Source: Methanobacterium sp. | Lineage (GTDB): Archaea; Methanobacteriota; Methanobacteria; Methanobacteriales; Methanobacteriaceae | DNA length: 64,000 nt | Direction: 5' to 3' | Assembly: GCA_030017655.1 (NCBI GenBank) | Contig: JASEIM010000001.1 | Location: 170,134-234,133 of the forward strand | Part shown: in pieces, positions 53,804 through 63,310 of the stretch | Layout: the number at the start of each line of letters is the position of its first letter | How positions within the stretch are numbered: position 1 is the stretch's first letter | Translations under genes and position numbers: made by a program | Notes under the pieces: generated by a model | Databases searched by the model: none | Told to the model about the DNA's origin: nothing | Seen by the model: only the letters and a program-made list of their open reading frames with translations

Positions 53804-54052
53804 TTAGATCTTTAAAATAGTCATAACATTAATTAAAAATTCTTTAAAAAGTATAATATTTTCATGAGGATCTTTTTGCATATTCCAGATAATCAGGGTA
53901 TTTATTTATATAAATAGCTGCAATTTTTCTTTAATTCTTATTGTTATTGTATTATCTTTATAAAAGGAAAAATCATGTCCAGTATTATTTTTAAACAAAA
54001 TAAGTGTTTTTATAATCTTCTCTTCCTAATTTCCAACTGCTTTAAATTCCAT
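53804..54052 (-). pseudogene. decayed N-terminal fragment of a CheR-type methyltransferase
   Basis: An ATG with a ribosome-binding site (GGAGA, six bases before) opens a frame with stops after 8 and 48 codons. Read through, it matches the N-terminal region of CheR or CheB-CheR proteins: ILFKNNTGHDFSFYKDNTI, then (after the second stop) MQKDPHENIILFKEFLIN. These are the typical leading helices before the methyltransferase domain, which is missing altogether. CheR methylates chemoreceptor glutamates in bacteria and some archaea. No other chemotaxis gene is in the window, so this is a relic. Confidence 0.72.
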
Positions 54053-54158
54053 GTTAATTCTCCTTTTTAGTATATTTGTATTATGTGGTATTAAGGTCAC
54101 TAACTTTGAATCATTCATATTAGCAATTTTTTTATAATTATTAAAACAATATATAATC

Positions 54159-54482
54159 ATGCCTCATAAAGATTATAAGAAAATAATGGAAGAAAATAAA
54201 CAGAGAAAAAGTGAATTAAATGAAACACGAATTCACACAATCAGAAGCATTAAAGATAGAAAAAGGGTTGAAATGGAATATTTAGATGCAGTAAAAAGGC
54301 AAATGGGTTACTGGAAAAGCCAGATGGATATCACAGACCCTCAGGATGAATATAGATTCAATTTGCTTAAAAGGAACATCGAAAGTGAAAAAAAACATAT
54401 AAAACAGGTTCAGGATGAATTGAATAGGATAAATGATGAAATTAAAAGGGAAGAAGAACGTAAGAGGAAATCTTACATATAA
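54159..54482 (+). CDS. small coiled-coil protein of unknown function
   Basis: 107 residues, nearly all helical and highly charged (Lys, Glu, Arg), no cysteine. No ribosome-binding site precedes the ATG; an AT-rich TATATAAT directly upstream could mean leaderless transcription. Its stop abuts the stop of the opposite gene (54483) with no spacing. Function unknown. Confidence 0.55.
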   Translation: MPHKDYKKIMEENKQRKSELNETRIHTIRSIKDRKRVEMEYLDAVKRQMGYWKSQMDITDPQDEYRFNLLKRNIESEKKHIKQVQDELNRINDEIKREEERKRKSYI

Positions 54483-55232
54483 TCATTTATCTTTCAATAA
54501 TTTGAAAGTTTCTTCTGCTTCTGCTTCAGATGCAATACCAATTGCCACCAAATCCACGTAATCAACTGTTTTTAAATAATCAAATCCATCATTAGGAGTT
54601 AATATTCCGGCAGCAAGAGTTTTCTTCGCTATTATAGTTTTATCTAATTTTTTAATTAAATTCCGAAGCTCTGCACGTTCTTTCTCCATAAACACATCAG
54701 TATCCATAAGATAGCCCGTTTTATTCACGGGAACCATATAAATATCAAATAAATCAAGTACCGGTGAATCAATAAGATTTCTGGTTGTGTTAAATGGTCT
54801 GTGTGTTACAAGTCCGGGAATTGCTCCAGTTTCCTTTATTTCGTCCAGCCTTATTTTCAGATAGCTGAAATTTAATCTATCTGTAATCACGCCGTGAAGC
54901 AGCATAGAACTTGCTCCAAGTTCAGCTAAAAGTTCTAAATCTTCATTTTCACAATCAGGACGCACAGTTCCAACAATATTTAAATCACATCCTTCATCAA
55001 CAGCCCAGTTAAGCGCCTGAACCACAGGATCATAAGGTACAAGCTGAATGCCAGTAACTCCAAGCTCACATGACTTTCTTATTACTTTAAGAATATTTTC
55101 AGGCTGATTGTAAAGATCTAACTGATACAATCTTGCCCTATGCCCGAATTGAGCTGCCCCTATAAATGGAGATGTTCCAAGAAGGGTTCTTGGTATCTCT
55201 TTTTCTTTAATGCTGATATTTCCTTCAAACAT
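54483..55232 (-). CDS. TIM-barrel protein of unknown function
   Basis: 249 residues with a conserved-looking start (LLGTSPFIGAAQFGHRARLY) and barrel-end segments VTGIQLVPYD, NIVGTVRPDC, MLLHGVITDR, GLVTHRP and IIAKKTLAAG. The order resembles aldo/keto-reductase or aldolase-like barrels, and the Lys of IIAKKTLAAG is at a typical catalytic strand. It starts nine bases after the YbjQ-family stop, so both are probably co-transcribed. Reaction unknown. Confidence 0.6.
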   Translation of the reverse strand: MFEGNISIKEKEIPRTLLGTSPFIGAAQFGHRARLYQLDLYNQPENILKVIRKSCELGVTGIQLVPYDPVVQALNWAVDEGCDLNIVGTVRPDCENEDLELLAELGASSMLLHGVITDRLNFSYLKIRLDEIKETGAIPGLVTHRPFNTTRNLIDSPVLDLFDIYMVPVNKTGYLMDTDVFMEKERAELRNLIKKLDKTIIAKKTLAAGILTPNDGFDYLKTVDYVDLVAIGIASEAEAEETFKLLKDK

Positions 55233-55241
55233 TTTATCATT

Positions 55242-55577
55242 TTATTCTCTTTCAACTACAACTGCAGTTCCATAGGCTAATATTTCCTGCATTATGTCTG
55301 AAATATCATTTGAGTCAAATCTCACGCTTATCACAGCATTAGCACCCATTGATTGCGCATGTTCAATCATTCTGCGCAGTGCTTCATCTCTTGATTGTTC
55401 CATCATTTTAACGTATTCTTTTATCTCTCCGCCAAACATGGAACGTATTCCAGCACCTATTTGCCCGCCTAAACCTCTGCTCCGTACTGTTAATCCATAT
55501 ACAAAACCTCTGGTCTCGACTGCTTTAAATCCAGGAACGTAATTAGAACTTGCCACAATAAATTCATCAATCATCAT
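55242..55577 (-). CDS. YbjQ/UPF0145-family protein
   Basis: 111 residues. The family pattern VASSNYVPGFKAVETRGFVYGLTVRSRG near the start and SMGANAVISVRFDSNDI... AYGTAVVVE near the end are clear. Members form pentamers; some bind metal. Function unknown. GGAGG seven bases before the first of two consecutive ATG codons. Confidence 0.88.
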   Translation of the reverse strand: MMIDEFIVASSNYVPGFKAVETRGFVYGLTVRSRGLGGQIGAGIRSMFGGEIKEYVKMMEQSRDEALRRMIEHAQSMGANAVISVRFDSNDISDIMQEILAYGTAVVVERE

Positions 55578-55618
55578 CTTTCCGCCTCCATAATTTAAAA
55601 TTGATTTAGATTAAATCA

Positions 55619-57103
55619 TTAAAATAGTTTTTGAATATCTTGGAATTGTTCCCCCATCCAAGAGTATACATTATAACTGCTGATAATTTTTTTAAGCCCT
55701 GCTAAACGCTCCCCACGTTCTTCATGACTCATCATTACAGCCTGGTACAGTGCATCCACGGTATCTTTGATATCAAAGGCATTAATGTTAATAGAATAAT
55801 CTTTAAGCTCGTCATACGCTCCTGTAGTTTCTGAAAGGATTAAAATTCCGTTATTTTTATTTACTATGCTTCCTTCTTTGGGAACGATGTTCATTCCATC
55901 ATATATGGAATTTACGAGAAGGCAGTCATAATTTTTAAATGCAGCGATTACAAGTGAATAGTCTGCATCAAAGTGGGGTACAATGGGTTTCCAGCCGTTT
56001 TTTGAGTATTTATTATTAATATCATCAATTATTTCGTTTAATTCAACCTTATAATCCTGATATTCTTTTACATCCTGTCTTGTTGTCACTCCAGTTATGA
56101 AAAATGTGACTTTTTCCTGAAATTGAGGATATTTTTCCAGGAATATATCATAGGCATTAAATCCTCTTATAATATTTTTGCTGGGATCTGTTCTCTCTGT
56201 TCTGTAAAATAGAAAATTATTTCCTTTAATTTTTTTAACATATTCTTCGTATTTCAGTACTTTTTTTGATTTAGAAGATTCTATAAGTTTTTTATCATCA
56301 ACAGAAATAGGATATTTTTTTACATACGTTTTCCGCCCATTATAATGTACTATATCATTTTCCCAATCGATGTGATCCGCATAACTTTCACATGTCATTA
56401 GAAAATTCTTTATATATTTTTTAATGTGAAATCCGATTATATTATTGGATAATAGTCCTTCAATCATGGATTTTCGAATGTAATCCGGAAAAATTTGGAA
56501 ATAATCTGGCTGCGGCCATGGAATATGTATAAAGTGGCTTAAAAAGATGTCTTTAAACTGTTTCCGTATGTAACCTGCGCAAATCTCCAGTTGAAAGTCC
56601 TGAAGCAGTATTAAGGGCTCTTTTTCGCATGAATTCACTTCATTAATAATTTTTTCTGCAAATTTCTGGTTTATGTTTTCATAGCTCTTCCATGCGTTAT
56701 GAATATTTTCATCTATTTTGGGCGTATTGTATAAATTCCACATATAATGGTGTATAAACCAGATCAGGGGGTTATTCATGACATTGTAAAATTCATGATA
56801 TTCATTTGAGTCATGAATGATTAGGGAAACATAGAATTTGGGATTATCTTCTGGAACGGGTATTTTACTCTGCTGATATTTTTCTGCCATTTCAGCATCT
56901 GCATCATTCATGGCACTTGCAATCCATATTCCTTTTGCTTTTTCCATAATTGGAATTAAGGTGGGTATCATGCCTCCGGCACCTGTTTTCATCCCTATTT
57001 TCCCATTTTTTTCTCTGTAAAACTCTATAGGACCTCGATTAGATGCTATAATTAAATTTTTATTCTCAAGAAATTTATTTAAATCAGAATTTAAATTTTG
57101 AAT
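55619..57103 (-). CDS. GT20 (trehalose-phosphate-synthase-like) enzyme 1, apparent ATT start
   Basis: 494 residues if started at ATT 57103, eight bases after GGGGAGG. The first ATG (56992) lies after the indispensable substrate loop LIIASNRGPIEF, and no ATG, GTG or TTG is in frame back to the stop codon. GT20 features: GAGGMIPTL, ERTDPSKN with the Arg and Lys that bind the donor phosphates, and YDGMNIVPKEG. The usual HDYHL is changed to QDFQL, so the His that normally contacts the donor sugar is lost. A paralogue with DYHL lies directly upstream on the same strand. No OtsB-type phosphatase is in the window, so the true product is uncertain. Confidence 0.82.
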   Translation of the reverse strand: MQNLNSDLNKFLENKNLIIASNRGPIEFYREKNGKIGMKTGAGGMIPTLIPIMEKAKGIWIASAMNDADAEMAEKYQQSKIPVPEDNPKFYVSLIIHDSNEYHEFYNVMNNPLIWFIHHYMWNLYNTPKIDENIHNAWKSYENINQKFAEKIINEVNSCEKEPLILLQDFQLEICAGYIRKQFKDIFLSHFIHIPWPQPDYFQIFPDYIRKSMIEGLLSNNIIGFHIKKYIKNFLMTCESYADHIDWENDIVHYNGRKTYVKKYPISVDDKKLIESSKSKKVLKYEEYVKKIKGNNFLFYRTERTDPSKNIIRGFNAYDIFLEKYPQFQEKVTFFITGVTTRQDVKEYQDYKVELNEIIDDINNKYSKNGWKPIVPHFDADYSLVIAAFKNYDCLLVNSIYDGMNIVPKEGSIVNKNNGILILSETTGAYDELKDYSININAFDIKDTVDALYQAVMMSHEERGERLAGLKKIISSYNVYSWMGEQFQDIQKLF

Positions 57104-57268
57104 TCTTGCATCCTCCCCAATAAACTTATTATAATGTTTTTTATTGTTATTAAATATGTAATGATAAATTTATAATTATTTCGTTGTATAGGCCAGATAT
57201 CTTATTAAAATAGAAAAATAAGATGATAAATGGGATAAAATTTTATTGTAACTGATTAATGATGTGGC

Positions 57269-58759
57269 TCAGTAATGTTTCTTAATATCTTTAAACTGTT
57301 CCTGCATCCAAATATAAACGTTTCTTTCATTAACTATCTTTTTAAGGCCCTGAATCAGTCTTGATCTTTCTTCCTGGCTCATTGTAATGGCTCTATAAAT
57401 GGCATCTGCTGTCTGTGAGATATCATAAGCATTCACGATAATGGAATAATCCTTAAGTTCTTCATAGGAACCTGCTCCGTTTGACATGATCAGAACGCCG
57501 TTATTTTCGTTTACTATAGGTCCTTCTTTTGCCACAATATTCATGCCATCTACAATTGGATTTACAAGAAGACAATCGTAATGTTTGAATGCGGCCGTTA
57601 CGAGGCTGTAATCAGCCTTAAAAACATGTTCTATTGGTTTCCACCCGTCTTTGGAGTATCTTTCATTAATTGAATCAATTATGTTATAATTTTCATCTCT
57701 ATAATCACAGTATTCCTTGATCTGCTGTCTTGTTGGCATTCCAGTGGATAAAAACTTGACTTTACCGTGGAATTCTGGATGTTTTTGTAAGAACAACTCG
57801 TAGGCCATAAATCCTCTGTTTATATTTTTACTCAGGTCCGCCCTATCTGTTCTGTATATCAGGAAACAATCTCCTTTGATCTGTTTAATTAACTCTTCTT
57901 TTTGGATTACTTCACTGCTTTTAGCATTTTCTATAAGTTTTTTACAATCAACGGATATAGGATAATTATTTACAGAAATAACACGACCATCGTGCCATAT
58001 CTTGCTACTATCATAATCCACTTTTTCTACATATGGTTCGCAGGTGTAAAGGAAATTCATTGCATATTTTTTCAGATGGAATCCAAGAATGTCATTGGAT
58101 AAAAGCCCTTTAACGATTGCTTCCTGCATATATTCAGGTAAAATACTGAAATATTCGGATTGTGGCCATGGAATATGTATAAAGTGGCTTAAAAAGATAT
58201 CATCCATTTTCTCTCGAATATATCCAGGGCAGGTGTAAAGGTGGTAATCCTGTATCATGATAAGCGGCTTTCTTTCATCAGTTTCTGCTTCTTCAATTAT
58301 TCTTTCTGCAAACATTTTATTTACATATACATAACTATCATGCCATGCTTTATGGGTATTATCATCAATTACTGGTACATAGGGCGTATTCCACATGTAA
58401 TGCTGGACAAACCAGAGTAAGGGATTACTGATCACGCTGTAATAGGCTTCATATATTTCTGGATCCACAACTACAAAAGAAACGCAAAATTCAGGGTTTT
58501 CTTCAGGAATAGGCACCAGACATTTTTCATATCCTCCAGCTACTACTCTATCTCCTTCTGTCATGGCACTTGCAACCCATGTGCCGTTAAAAGTGGCCAT
58601 AAATGGAAGAAGAGTGGATACTAGCCCTCCAGCACCTCTTTTAACTTCTCTTTTTCCATTTTTAATATAAAATTCGATAGGGCCCCGGTTTGATGCTACA
58701 ATCAGATTTTTATCCTTTAAAAAATCCTCTATTTCCTTTTGTGTATTATTATATACGAT
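57269..58759 (-). CDS. GT20 (trehalose-phosphate-synthase-like) enzyme 2, apparent ATC start
   Basis: 496 residues if started at ATC 58759, six bases after GGGGGG and right after an in-frame stop. The first ATG (58600) would remove the donor-binding loop LIVASNRGPIEF and the following GAGGLVSTL, both essential in GT20 enzymes. Other motifs are normal: IQDYHLYTCPGYI, DRADLSKN (Asn replaces the usual Gly), VDGMNIVAKEGPIVN. The KEGP-type ending is shared with actinobacterial GT20 enzymes of diverse specificity. It is the upstream member of a tandem pair; trehalose-6-phosphate synthesis is possible but unproven. Confidence 0.84.
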   Translation of the reverse strand: MVYNNTQKEIEDFLKDKNLIVASNRGPIEFYIKNGKREVKRGAGGLVSTLLPFMATFNGTWVASAMTEGDRVVAGGYEKCLVPIPEENPEFCVSFVVVDPEIYEAYYSVISNPLLWFVQHYMWNTPYVPVIDDNTHKAWHDSYVYVNKMFAERIIEEAETDERKPLIMIQDYHLYTCPGYIREKMDDIFLSHFIHIPWPQSEYFSILPEYMQEAIVKGLLSNDILGFHLKKYAMNFLYTCEPYVEKVDYDSSKIWHDGRVISVNNYPISVDCKKLIENAKSSEVIQKEELIKQIKGDCFLIYRTDRADLSKNINRGFMAYELFLQKHPEFHGKVKFLSTGMPTRQQIKEYCDYRDENYNIIDSINERYSKDGWKPIEHVFKADYSLVTAAFKHYDCLLVNPIVDGMNIVAKEGPIVNENNGVLIMSNGAGSYEELKDYSIIVNAYDISQTADAIYRAITMSQEERSRLIQGLKKIVNERNVYIWMQEQFKDIKKHY

Positions 58760-58964
58760 TTAAATCCCCCCATAATTAATAATAATCATTAATTAATTAT
58801 TATTATTGTAGCAACAGATTTAAATTTATTTTCATTTAGATAAATTAAAGGGAAAATTAAGGAATTCAATAATTTAAAATAGTTTATTTATTCATTTATA
58901 CTATATTATTAACAGAGTAATTCTATTAATTTAACAAATTTAACTAAATGATACTGGTGAAAAT

Positions 58965-60545
58965 ATGAATAAAAAGAAGGTAATTATAGCTGATCAAATT
59001 AACGAAAAAGGAATAGATGAACTTAAAGAAGTTGCAGAAGTGGTTGTTGATACTGATATTACACAGGAGCAATTAATTGACACAATTAAAGACTTCGATG
59101 CCATAATTGTTCGAAGCAGAACCAAAGTAACCCGCGATGTAATAGAAGCTGCAGACAAGTTAAAAATAATAGCAAGAGCAGGTGTAGGCGTAGATAATGT
59201 AGATATGGAAGCAGCCACAGAAAAAGGTATAATGGTGGTTAATGCACCAGAATCAACTTCAATAACTGTTGCAGAGCATGCAATGGGGCTAATACTGGCT
59301 CTTGCAAGGAAGATTTCAATAGCAGATAAATCAGTAAAGGAAGGTAAATGGGAAAAAAGCAGATTTATGGGTATTGAACTTGCTGGTAAAACCCTGGGTA
59401 TTATAGGTATGGGTAGAATCGGTAGCCAGGTAGCCAGTCGATGTAAAGCTTTTGGCATGGAGATACTGGTTAACGACCCATATATAACAGAAGAGGCCGC
59501 TTCCAAGCTGGGGGCAAGAATTGTAGACAAAGAAACACTCCTAAAAGATGCAGATGTCATTACAATTCACGTTCCTCTAACTCCAGAAACAAAACACTCC
59601 ATATCTAAAAATGAATTTGATCTCATGAAAGAAAACGCCTTTATAATAAACTGTGCCAGAGGAGGTATCATTAAAGAAGATGACCTTTATGACGCACTTA
59701 AATCCTGTAAAATTGGAGGTGCAGGATTGGATGTATTTGAAAACGAACCTCCTGAAGGCAGCCCTCTTTTAGAACTGGATAATTTAGTTGCAACACCACA
59801 TATAGGCGCATCAACTAAAGAAGCGCAGAGAGATGCTGCAATCATAGTTGCCAATGAAGTAAAAAAGGTATTCATGGAACAGGCCCCTAAAAATGTTTTA
59901 AACATGCCCGTTTTAGATCCAGAGACATTCCAGGCAATTAAACCTTATTTACTGCTTGCTGAAAAACTGGCCGACTTGCTTATCCAGGCTGCAAAAGGAA
60001 ACATCACTGAAGTTGATATAACCTATTGTGGTGAATTAGCAGACTTCCCGAGAGTAGATGTACTGAACAGGACTGTATTAAAAGAAATGTTAAATTCAAT
60101 CCTTACTGAACCTGTAAACATGATAAATGCACCTACAATTGCCAAAAAGAGAGGTATTGTCATAACAGAGAGCAAAAGAAGTGAAGCAGAAGGCTACAGA
60201 AGTATGATGAAGGTTAAAATTAAATCTGAAGAAGGAGAAATGAGCATTGAAGGTACAGCAGTAGAGGAACCAAGAATAGTTAGGATTGATAAATACTGGG
60301 TAAACGTAAAACCAGAAGGAACAATGATAATAACAAGATATCAGGATTTACCAGGGACTATTGGTACAATAGGCACAAAACTTGGAGAACACAACATAAA
60401 TATAGCTAAAATGCAGGTAGGCAGGCAAAAACCGGGTGGCGAAGCCGTAATGGTACTAACAGTGGATAATAAAGTCCCTCCAAAGGTAATTGAAGAGATT
60501 AGAGCATTAGAGCACGTATATGACTCTGTATATGTTCAATTGTGA
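58965..60545 (+). CDS. serA: D-3-phosphoglycerate dehydrogenase
   Basis: 526 residues, the long form. Nucleotide-binding [22 protein letters not shown], the catalytic-region [17 protein letters not shown] and [14 protein letters not shown], then an intervening domain and a C-terminal ACT domain ([25 protein letters not shown]) that gives serine feedback control in relatives. First step of serine synthesis. GGTGA four bases before the ATG; a hairpin with T-tail follows the stop. Confidence 0.96.
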   Translation: MNKKKVIIADQINEKGIDELKEVAEVVVDTDITQEQLIDTIKDFDAIIVRSRTKVTRDVIEAADKLKIIARAGVGVDNVDMEAATEKGIMVVNAPESTSITVAEHAMGLILALARKISIADKSVKEGKWEKSRFMGIELAGKTLGIIGMGRIGSQVASRCKAFGMEILVNDPYITEEAASKLGARIVDKETLLKDADVITIHVPLTPETKHSISKNEFDLMKENAFIINCARGGIIKEDDLYDALKSCKIGGAGLDVFENEPPEGSPLLELDNLVATPHIGASTKEAQRDAAIIVANEVKKVFMEQAPKNVLNMPVLDPETFQAIKPYLLLAEKLADLLIQAAKGNITEVDITYCGELADFPRVDVLNRTVLKEMLNSILTEPVNMINAPTIAKKRGIVITESKRSEAEGYRSMMKVKIKSEEGEMSIEGTAVEEPRIVRIDKYWVNVKPEGTMIITRYQDLPGTIGTIGTKLGEHNINIAKMQVGRQKPGGEAVMVLTVDNKVPPKVIEEIRALEHVYDSVYVQL

Positions 60546-60560
60546 AATTCTTACTTAAAT

Positions 60561-60595
60561 AGTGATAATAAACATCACTTTATTTCTTTATTTTT
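60561..60595 (+). terminator. intrinsic-type terminator after serA
   Basis: AGTGAT (60561-60566) pairs with ATCACT (60574-60579) over a 7-base loop, followed by a T-rich tail (TTTATTTCTTTATTTTT) up to 60595. It begins 15 bases after the serA stop. Confidence 0.65.
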
Positions 60596-60631
60596 AGATA
60601 TAAAAAACTTATTTTAAATTCAACCTTTATA

Positions 60632-61060
60632 CTAAATAACTCTAAAATTAACCACATTTCCCCAGCTATCATAAGCCATAATGCTTTCTCTGGTGTATGG
60701 TTCGGCAATTATCATATGAAAAACGCCTTTTGAAGCAAAAAATTCTAAATCAGCGCTTGAGGGGCTTGCACTGTAGCCGGGATGACTGTGAACTGATCCT
60801 AAAGAATTAAGGGTTAGGGGCTGCATGAAAACTTGCATAACAGCTCCTTCATTGGACACATCCGATGGAAGAAATATCAATCCACTTATTCGCAGTGTTT
60901 CATCTTCCACTCTACCTTCAAGGAGTGCAACAAATTCATTTGGATAGGATTCCTTTGCAATATTAATAATTTCATCTATAACTTCTTCTTCAATGTGCAC
61001 TTTCTCAAACTGGAGCTTATCGGTTCCTAGAATTTTGCCAAGGATGTTTTTAAGCTTCAT
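60632..61060 (-). CDS. JAB/MPN (JAMM) domain protein
   Basis: 142 residues. Zinc-protease JAMM motif: Glu in EFVALLEGRVE, HSHPGYSASPSSADLEFF with the two His and the Asp. Such enzymes split isopeptide or thioester bonds of ubiquitin-like proteins (SAMPs in archaea) or release sulfide from sulfur carriers. It converges on serA. No ubiquitin-like or E1-like gene is adjacent. Confidence 0.85.
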   Translation of the reverse strand: MKLKNILGKILGTDKLQFEKVHIEEEVIDEIINIAKESYPNEFVALLEGRVEDETLRISGLIFLPSDVSNEGAVMQVFMQPLTLNSLGSVHSHPGYSASPSSADLEFFASKGVFHMIIAEPYTRESIMAYDSWGNVVNFRVI

Positions 61061-61149
61061 TTTATCAAAAATATATGAATATTATTTTTCTTCATTGTAG
61101 TTCATTCTATACTTTTTGATTCAATTTCTTTTCCTAAAAAATAAGATAT

Positions 61150-61872
61150 TTACATGAATTTATAAAAAAAATCTGCATTGAAAATTGGTAGATTATAATC
61201 TACATAAACCCTTTTTCGCATGGATTGTGTTTTTTTCTTTTCTAATGGATTATACCCTTCAATCATTACTTCTTTTTTATAAATTCCAATACCTCTTCTT
61301 TGCCATGCTGGAAGTTCAGCAAGATTTATTCGCCTTTTAAATAAAATATCGTGGAGCTCATTACTTTTTTTCTTTTTTAAAATTCCTGTGGCCTCTTTTT
61401 TAGAAAACTCTTCTCTAAGCGTCCAATAGGCGTATCCATTGATGCAGTTCCTCCATGCTTCATTCTGCCGTTCCTTAAAGTATTCAACAACACCAGCTTT
61501 TTGGAGGGGAATTATTCGTGAATCGAATGAAATTGGTTTTTTAATTGATTTTTCCGTGTTAAAAATGTTTTTTGTGAAACTACCCGATATAAAACTTGCA
61601 AAAACAGAGTCTAATTTCTCAATTCTTCCATTAAATGGAATTTCAGAAAGAAGAATGTTTATTTCGTCAGAGAATGTATAAATAAATGACGGATTAAACT
61701 CTTTGAAGAAATCTTTTGAGGTTTCAATGATTAAATCCTTGAAATGTTCATCATAGGGTTTTTCAAGTCCAAGATCTCCTGATAAATTGGAAAATTTCCT
61801 GCCATCTACCCTTACAACGATTTTAGATCCGCATGGTACCTTTAAACTTGAAAAAATTTCGCATTCTTTCAT
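61150..61872 (-). CDS. thg1: tRNA(His) guanylyltransferase, archaeal type
   Basis: 240 residues. The polymerase-palm signature [13 protein letters not shown] near the N-terminus with the metal-binding Asp, then [13 protein letters not shown] with the second Asp, and [12 protein letters not shown]. Archaeal Thg1 adds nucleotides in the 3'-5' direction, fixing the tRNA(His) 5' end. The M. thermautotrophicus homologue (MTH972, from memory) is well studied. Confidence 0.93.
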   Translation of the reverse strand: MKECEIFSSLKVPCGSKIVVRVDGRKFSNLSGDLGLEKPYDEHFKDLIIETSKDFFKEFNPSFIYTFSDEINILLSEIPFNGRIEKLDSVFASFISGSFTKNIFNTEKSIKKPISFDSRIIPLQKAGVVEYFKERQNEAWRNCINGYAYWTLREEFSKKEATGILKKKKSNELHDILFKRRINLAELPAWQRRGIGIYKKEVMIEGYNPLEKKKTQSMRKRVYVDYNLPIFNADFFYKFM

Positions 61873-61976
61873 AGTGATCAGATATTTACTTTATAAGCAG
61901 TTACTAATTATTTTAACTATTTTTATAAAAAATATAGATGATATGTGCATTTTAAAATAACAGATAATTGTGGAAT

Positions 61977-62741
61977 TTAAGTTCCAACAATTAAATTCTC
62001 ATTTAAACTGTTTAGAAGTTTAATTGCAGAATAAGCAGCTAAAACGCTTGTTTTTGGATTTATGGAGCATCTAACATTTTTGGTAATGGTCTTAAATTCC
62101 CCTGAATCTCCAATTACGTGAACTTCGTGCATATTTCTATCTACATTGGGATCTGCAATTATTTTAACATCCACATCCTTTCCACAGGCAATACTCAGTG
62201 CTGCTGCCACGTTTATGTTTGTAGGAAATTCTTTAACAGCTCTTGATGCTTTACCTTCATAAAGAATGGTTTCACCATCAGCTGATATTCCAAGAGATCT
62301 GGGAGGTTTTCTTGTGATAAGGGTTGCTTCTTTTATTTTGCCGATAGAAGCTGCCTTAATACCATCCAGACCAACAATAGCCCCAGAAGGCGCATATATT
62401 TTAGCATTATTTGATGCAGCGATATCTTCTAATTTATTTCTAAGTTCAAAATCCATTAGAGCCCCTATGCTCATTATAAGAACATCTTTACCCTTTTCAA
62501 GGACTTTAGGAACCACGTCTGCAACAGCCTGGGGAGAAGCTGCTTCAATCACAAGGTCGACTTTATCAAGCATGTCTTCAACTTCAAGGACAACGGTTCC
62601 ATCTACCTGAAGGGCTAAATTTTCAGCCCTTTCAATATCTCTATCAAAAAAAAATTCCAGTTCAACGCCCAATTTGCCGTCAACAGCAAAATTGGTTATT
62701 ATATGGGCTATAGCGCCGCATCCAATAATCCCAACTTTCAT
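61977..62741 (-). CDS. nadX: L-aspartate dehydrogenase (NadX type)
   Basis: 254 residues. N-terminal Rossmann fold [17 protein letters not shown], then [27 protein letters not shown] and the family marker [16 protein letters not shown] with the putative catalytic His in NMHEVHV. It oxidises aspartate to iminoaspartate for NAD synthesis. AGGGA lies before the ATG. It begins seven bases after the PRC-barrel gene, probably on the same transcript. Confidence 0.92.
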   Translation of the reverse strand: MKVGIIGCGAIAHIITNFAVDGKLGVELEFFFDRDIERAENLALQVDGTVVLEVEDMLDKVDLVIEAASPQAVADVVPKVLEKGKDVLIMSIGALMDFELRNKLEDIAASNNAKIYAPSGAIVGLDGIKAASIGKIKEATLITRKPPRSLGISADGETILYEGKASRAVKEFPTNINVAAALSIACGKDVDVKIIADPNVDRNMHEVHVIGDSGEFKTITKNVRCSINPKTSVLAAYSAIKLLNSLNENLIVGT

Positions 62742-62748
62742 ACTTTCC

Positions 62749-63081
62749 CTATTGCACGGCAGGTGTAGCAGGGGTTGAAGTTGTCAGCACTTCGGGGCTG
62801 ATTAAAAGGATATCTCCAACAGCCTGAACCCTATCATAAGGGATATCTATAGTTCCTTCTTCTTTAAGGGGTCTTATTTCATCTGCTTCAGGAACAAAAC
62901 GCATGCTGGTTTTGATAACATCCCTTATTCCAACACTTCTTTTATCCTGAGCCATTGCCCTTGCTTTTAGAACTGATACTCTCCCTTTTTTAATGTTTAA
63001 AATGACATCCTGAACTCTTCCAACGTATTTTCCTCGTGTTGTGTACACATCCAAGTTGTATAGGCTAGATAAATCGACCAT
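62749..63081 (-). CDS. PRC-barrel domain protein
   Basis: 110 residues. [32 protein letters not shown] is a PRC-barrel, followed by a lysine- and arginine-rich loop and a closing [18 protein letters not shown], with an Ala/Pro/Thr tail. The ATG at 63081 follows GGTGAT; the GTG codons upstream overlap it and are excluded. Related archaeal proteins are linked to cell division (CdpB-like). It probably leads the nadX transcript. Confidence 0.85.
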   Translation of the reverse strand: MVDLSSLYNLDVYTTRGKYVGRVQDVILNIKKGRVSVLKARAMAQDKRSVGIRDVIKTSMRFVPEADEIRPLKEEGTIDIPYDRVQAVGDILLISPEVLTTSTPATPAVQ

Positions 63082-63310
63082 TACTATCACCACATAAATT
63101 TTTCTTAAATATTTATGAAATCTAAATAACTAAATAAGATTAGACTTATTTATATACTTAAATATTTCGAAAATTAGCCCATGGTTTTAAAATAAGATAC
63201 ATAAATGTATATGAATTCCAAATACCTTAAATGGATAAAAAAGATAAAAAAATTGGGAAACCAGAATTAGATTTATAAAAATTGATTGATTTAAATTTCA
63301 TGGTGATTAT

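Noticed and set aside
55619..58759. Both GT20 genes as N-terminally truncated pseudogenes
   Set aside because: Full conserved N-termini are present in frame upstream with normal ribosome-binding sites; only the start codon is non-standard.
58994..59560. 188-codon open frame on the strand opposite serA
   Set aside because: Mirror of serA codon bias; low-complexity Ser/Thr/Ile protein without a start signal.
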